DNA from: an uncultured Lachnoclostridium sp.
GTDB lineage: Bacteria > Bacillota > Clostridia > Lachnospirales > Lachnospiraceae
Assembly (NCBI GenBank): GCA_958425285.1
Contig: CATZVV010000110.1
Span: 1-6,390, forward strand
Direction: 5' to 3'
DNA: 6,390 nt
Below, piece by piece: positions 4,675 to 6,390 of the stretch. The position numbers were made by a program, and so were the translations under genes. How positions within the stretch are numbered: the first letter of the stretch is position 1; every line of letters starts with the position of its first letter. Under the pieces are notes generated by a model. It saw only the letters and a program-made list of their open reading frames with translations, was not told where the DNA came from and searched no databases.

Positions 4675-6390
4675 AAGAGAAGCATCATGAGAAAGGCTGC
4701 TTGTATAGCTATGGCAGGGGCTTTGGTATTTACAAGCGTATTTGGGAGCAGTGTAATATCACAGGCAGCACCAAAGACGAAGAAAATCGTTATGAACAAA
4801 AAGAAAGTTACCTTGAGTGTGGGGAAAACTTTCAAGTTAAAAGTGAAAAAGGTAAAACCTGCAAAGGCAAGTAAAGCAGTTACTTACAAGACAAGTAAAA
4901 AGAAAATTGCAACAGTAAGTAAAAAAGGTGTTGTTAAGGCAAAAAAAGTCGGAACAGCGAAAATTACTGTAACTTCTAAAAAGAATAAGAAGGCAAAAGC
5001 AACAGTAACAGTAAAGGTTGTTAAAAAGAGCACAGATAATCAGACACCGGCTAACAGTACAGCACCGGCAGCAAGCGTGAAACCGAGTACAGCACCGGCA
5101 GCAAGTACAACTCCAGGGGCAAGTGTAAAGCCAGGCAGCAGTGCAACACCAGGAGCAAGTGCAACACCAGGAACAAGTGCAACACCAGGAACAAGTACAG
5201 CACCGAGTGCATCACCTAAGGCAAGCAAGACACCTGCACCAAGTAAAACACCGGCAGCAAGTGCGACTCCGTCACCATCACCGATTGCTCCTTCGGCACC
5301 ATATGCTTTGGAATTGAATGATACAAATCTTGTTCCGAGTGGAAGTGAGTCAGTATTGACATTTAATGACGACGGAACAGTGACTGTTGCGATTAGTAAA
5401 CAGTACGGTGGTGTTGGATTTGTTGTTCCGGATTCATTGGGCAAAACAAATTTTGATACAGTCACAGTAGTATATAAAGACGGAGACGGCGGATTTGGAT
5501 GCGGTCTTTGGGAAGATGCTACAAATAAGGATACAGAAACTGTTGTTGCATGGGGCGGTAAGTTAGAGGGCTCCGGTACAGAAATCTTCAATAGTTCTGC
5601 ACTTACAATTGGAAAATGCTTATTCTTTAATAATGGGGATTCCCTTTCAGAGACAACACCTGCTAAGGTAACAATTGTTTCTGTTACATTCTCCAATTCA
5701 GAGTATGTAGCACCATCACCAAGTGCACCGGCAGAATCAAGCACACCGGCAGAATCAAGTGCGCCGGCAGAGTCAAGCACACCGGCAGTAAGTTGGACTC
5801 AGATGGATTTAAGTACATTACAAGGTGGAACAGGTTATTCTTATGATGAAACTTCCCAGTCAGGAACATTTACATCGGGAGTTGAATATGCATATGTCAC
5901 ATTGCCAAGAGAAGCAGTTGTTGGTGAAAAGGTAACTGTTTATGTAACTGGTACAGTAGGTGATAGTGCGGATGGATTCCGTTCATGGTTAGATGCATCT
6001 GGTCAAAAGAGAATGGTAGCTGACAACGATTGGATTGCATATACAACAAAAGGTGAATTTGCAACATCTAAAACAATGACAGTAGTGGCAAATGGAGATA
6101 TTACAGGTGCTACTGTGCTATGTTTTAAAGGTGCAAGCTGGGGTAAGACTCTTGCTGGTATGACACTTAAGTCTGTTTGGGTGTACTATGGTGAAACAGA
6201 AACAGTACCGGGAACACCGTCAGAGAGCCCAGTGCCAAGTGAGGCACCGGCAGCAAGCGAAGCACCGGCAGCAAGTGAAGCACCGGCAGCAAGCGAGGCA
6301 CCGGCAGCAAGCGAAGCACCGGCAGCAAGCGAAGAACCGGCAGCAAGTGAAGCACCGGCAGCAAGCGAAGCACCGGCAGCAAGTGAAGAA
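4672..6390 (+). CDS. Secreted modular protein: BIG2 domain, two CBM-like domains, Pro/Ser/Thr linkers (3'-truncated by window)
   Basis: The frame is open for 573 codons to the window edge with no stop, so the C-terminus is missing. Residues 1-33 form a Sec signal peptide: basic start MKRSIMRK, hydrophobic core, probable cleavage after SQAA's AA near residue 33. Residues 36-118 are a bacterial Ig-like group 2 domain (VTLSVGKTFKLKV, then ATVSKKGVVKAKKVGTAKITV). It is extremely basic, with 32 lysines and no acidic residue between 34 and 120. Residues 119-209 are a Pro/Ser/Thr/Ala linker. Residues 210-345 and 374-508 are two beta-rich modules resembling carbohydrate-binding jelly rolls and each other. 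They are separated by a linker (346-373) built on APAESS. From 524 on there are EAPAAS hexapeptide repeats. BIG2 plus such modules is common in Lachnospiraceae xylanases, other glycoside hydrolases and adhesins, so a wall-attached carbohydrate-active role is likely. No catalytic domain or sortase signal is visible here. Confidence 0.85.
   Translation, partial: MKRSIMRKAACIAMAGALVFTSVFGSSVISQAAPKTKKIVMNKKKVTLSVGKTFKLKVKKVKPAKASKAVTYKTSKKKIATVSKKGVVKAKKVGTAKITVTSKKNKKAKATVTVKVVKKSTDNQTPANSTAPAASVKPSTAPAASTTPGASVKPGSSATPGASATPGTSATPGTSTAPSASPKASKTPAPSKTPAASATPSPSPIAPSAPYALELNDTNLVPSGSESVLTFNDDGTVTVAISKQYGGVGFVVPDSLGKTNFDTVTVVYKDGDGGFGCGLWEDATNKDTETVVAWGGKLEGSGTEIFNSSALTIGKCLFFNNGDSLSETTPAKVTIVSVTFSNSEYVAPSPSAPAESSTPAESSAPAESSTPAVSWTQMDLSTLQGGTGYSYDETSQSGTFTSGVEYAYVTLPREAVVGEKVTVYVTGTVGDSADGFRSWLDASGQKRMVADNDWIAYTTKGEFATSKTMTVVANGDITGATVLCFKGASWGKTLAGMTLKSVWVYYGETETVPGTPSESPVPSEAPAASEAPAASEAPAASEAPAASEAPAASEEPAASEAPAASEAPAASEE
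4777..5025 (+). other. BIG2 (bacterial Ig-like group 2) domain, strongly basic
   Basis: Residues 36-118 of the secreted protein carry the family pattern: a strand with VTLSVGKTFKL, a middle section with YKTSKKKIATVSKKGVVKA and a closing GTAKITVT strand followed by ATVTVKV. BIG2 domains are surface-protein spacers or adhesion modules. The lysine excess is unusual in degree and could let the domain stick to acidic wall polymers; that last point is inference. Confidence 0.85.
5107..5214 (+). repeat. Imperfect 18-bp repeats in linker 1 (six hexapeptides)
   Basis: Six consecutive hexapeptides, TTPGAS, VKPGSS, ATPGAS, ATPGTS, ATPGTS and TAPSAS, cover residues 146-181. Each has proline at position 3 and serine at position 6. 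The fourth and fifth units are identical at the DNA level. Flanking linker sequence (TAPAAS, KTPAPS, KTPAAS, ATPSPS) follows the same pattern. Confidence 0.8.
5299..5706 (+). other. CBM-like beta-rich domain A
   Basis: Residues 210-345 lie between two Pro/Ser linkers. They show alternating hydrophobic strands and the landmarks GGVGFVVP (246-253), VTVVY (264-268), GDGGFGCGLWED (271-282), CLFFNN (316-321) and VTIVSVTF (333-340). The aromatic and glycine-rich makeup and the placement suggest a carbohydrate-binding jelly roll, but no numbered CBM family can be assigned by eye. Confidence 0.5.
5725..5778 (+). repeat. 18-bp repeats in linker 2 (APAESS/TPAESS, three units)
   Basis: Residues 352-369 read APAESS, TPAESS, APAESS, followed by a partial TPAVS. 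The units differ mainly by one Ala/Thr change and by synonymous bases. In the register SAPAES they again place proline at position 3 and serine at position 6. Confidence 0.8.
5791..6195 (+). other. CBM-like beta-rich domain B, probable diverged copy of domain A
   Basis: Residues 374-508 begin SWTQMDLSTLQGG and carry landmarks in the same order as domain A: EYAYVTLP (405-412), VTVYV (421-425), GDSADGFRSWLDA (430-442), VLCFKG (482-487) and MTLKSVWVYYGE (497-508). Five tryptophans and many tyrosines are available for sugar stacking. The family is not identified. Confidence 0.5.
6241..6384 (+). repeat. 18-bp tandem repeat array, eight units (EAPAAS), running to the window edge
   Basis: Eight contiguous 18-base units encode EAPAAS five times, EEPAAS once and EAPAAS twice; GAAGAA follows and starts another unit. 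The core GCACCGGCAGCAAG is the same in every unit except the sixth, where GCA is changed to GAA. Otherwise only the third bases of the Glu (GAG/GAA) and Ser (AGC/AGT) codons vary. This near-identity points to recent tandem duplication, and the copy number is likely variable. Confidence 0.92.

Noticed and set aside
4665..4874. TTG-initiated 69-codon plus-strand frame
   Set aside because: It overlaps the signal peptide and BIG2 coding region in another frame, its TTG directly abuts the ribosome site, and it encodes no recognisable protein.
5040..5780. A 246-codon minus-strand open frame rich in Ala, Gly, Val and Leu
   Set aside because: It is the antisense of the Pro/Ser/Thr linkers and domain A of the secreted protein. 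Its low-complexity composition mirrors the repeats, and it has no ribosome site or known family features. The plus frame has a signal peptide, promoter and BIG2 domain.
6167..6382. Minus-strand open frame of LPVLRL-type repeats
   Set aside because: It is the reverse complement of the EAPAAS repeat array; the repeat simply lacks stops in that frame.
6241..6390. CRISPR-like direct repeats
   Set aside because: The units are contiguous with no spacers, have an 18-bp period and are in frame within a coding sequence.

Overview
The window looks like chromosomal DNA of a low-GC, Gram-positive gut-type anaerobe, most likely a Lachnospiraceae or a close clostridial relative. This rests on strong AGGAGG ribosome sites, AT-rich codon use, sigma-A promoter spelling, and a secreted BIG2-plus-Pro/Ser/Thr-linker protein of the kind common in Roseburia, Butyrivibrio and Coprococcus. 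No species can be named from the sequence alone. All genes lie on the plus strand.

Region 1 (1-3716) is the downstream part of an operon. It holds the last codons of an unidentified gene, a 665-residue PAPS-independent aryl-sulfate sulfotransferase (ASST) family protein, an ABC ATPase and an ABC inner-membrane permease of the taurine/sulfonate/nitrate (TauB/TauC, SsuB/SsuC) type. The genes are 4-9 bp apart or overlap. A strong intrinsic terminator at 3672-3716 closes the unit. The ASST has no signal peptide, unlike the well-studied periplasmic enzyme of E. coli. The likely reading is that the transporter brings in a sulfated or sulfonated (perhaps aromatic) compound and the ASST moves the sulfuryl group between phenolic compounds inside the cell. 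No substrate-binding protein gene is visible; it would have to lie upstream of the window.

Region 2 (3759-4499) is a stand-alone classical short-chain dehydrogenase/reductase with complete cofactor and catalytic motifs and unknown substrate.

Region 3 (4583-6390) starts with an excellent sigma-A promoter (TTGACG, 17 bp, TATACT). Two overlapping palindromes follow, and then the 5' part of a large secreted protein that is still open when the window ends. The visible 573 residues are a signal peptide, a very lysine-rich BIG2 domain, a Pro/Ser/Thr linker, a beta-rich domain, a second linker, a second beta-rich domain that looks like a diverged copy of the first, and an 18-bp tandem repeat array encoding EAPAAS-type hexapeptides. 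It is probably a wall-associated, carbohydrate-targeting protein; any catalytic domain would be downstream.

The points most worth following are the apparently cytoplasmic ASST coupled to an ABC importer, the duplicated unassigned domain in the secreted protein, and the shared xxPxxS grammar of its linkers. No CRISPR array, tRNA, rRNA or insertion sequence was seen.
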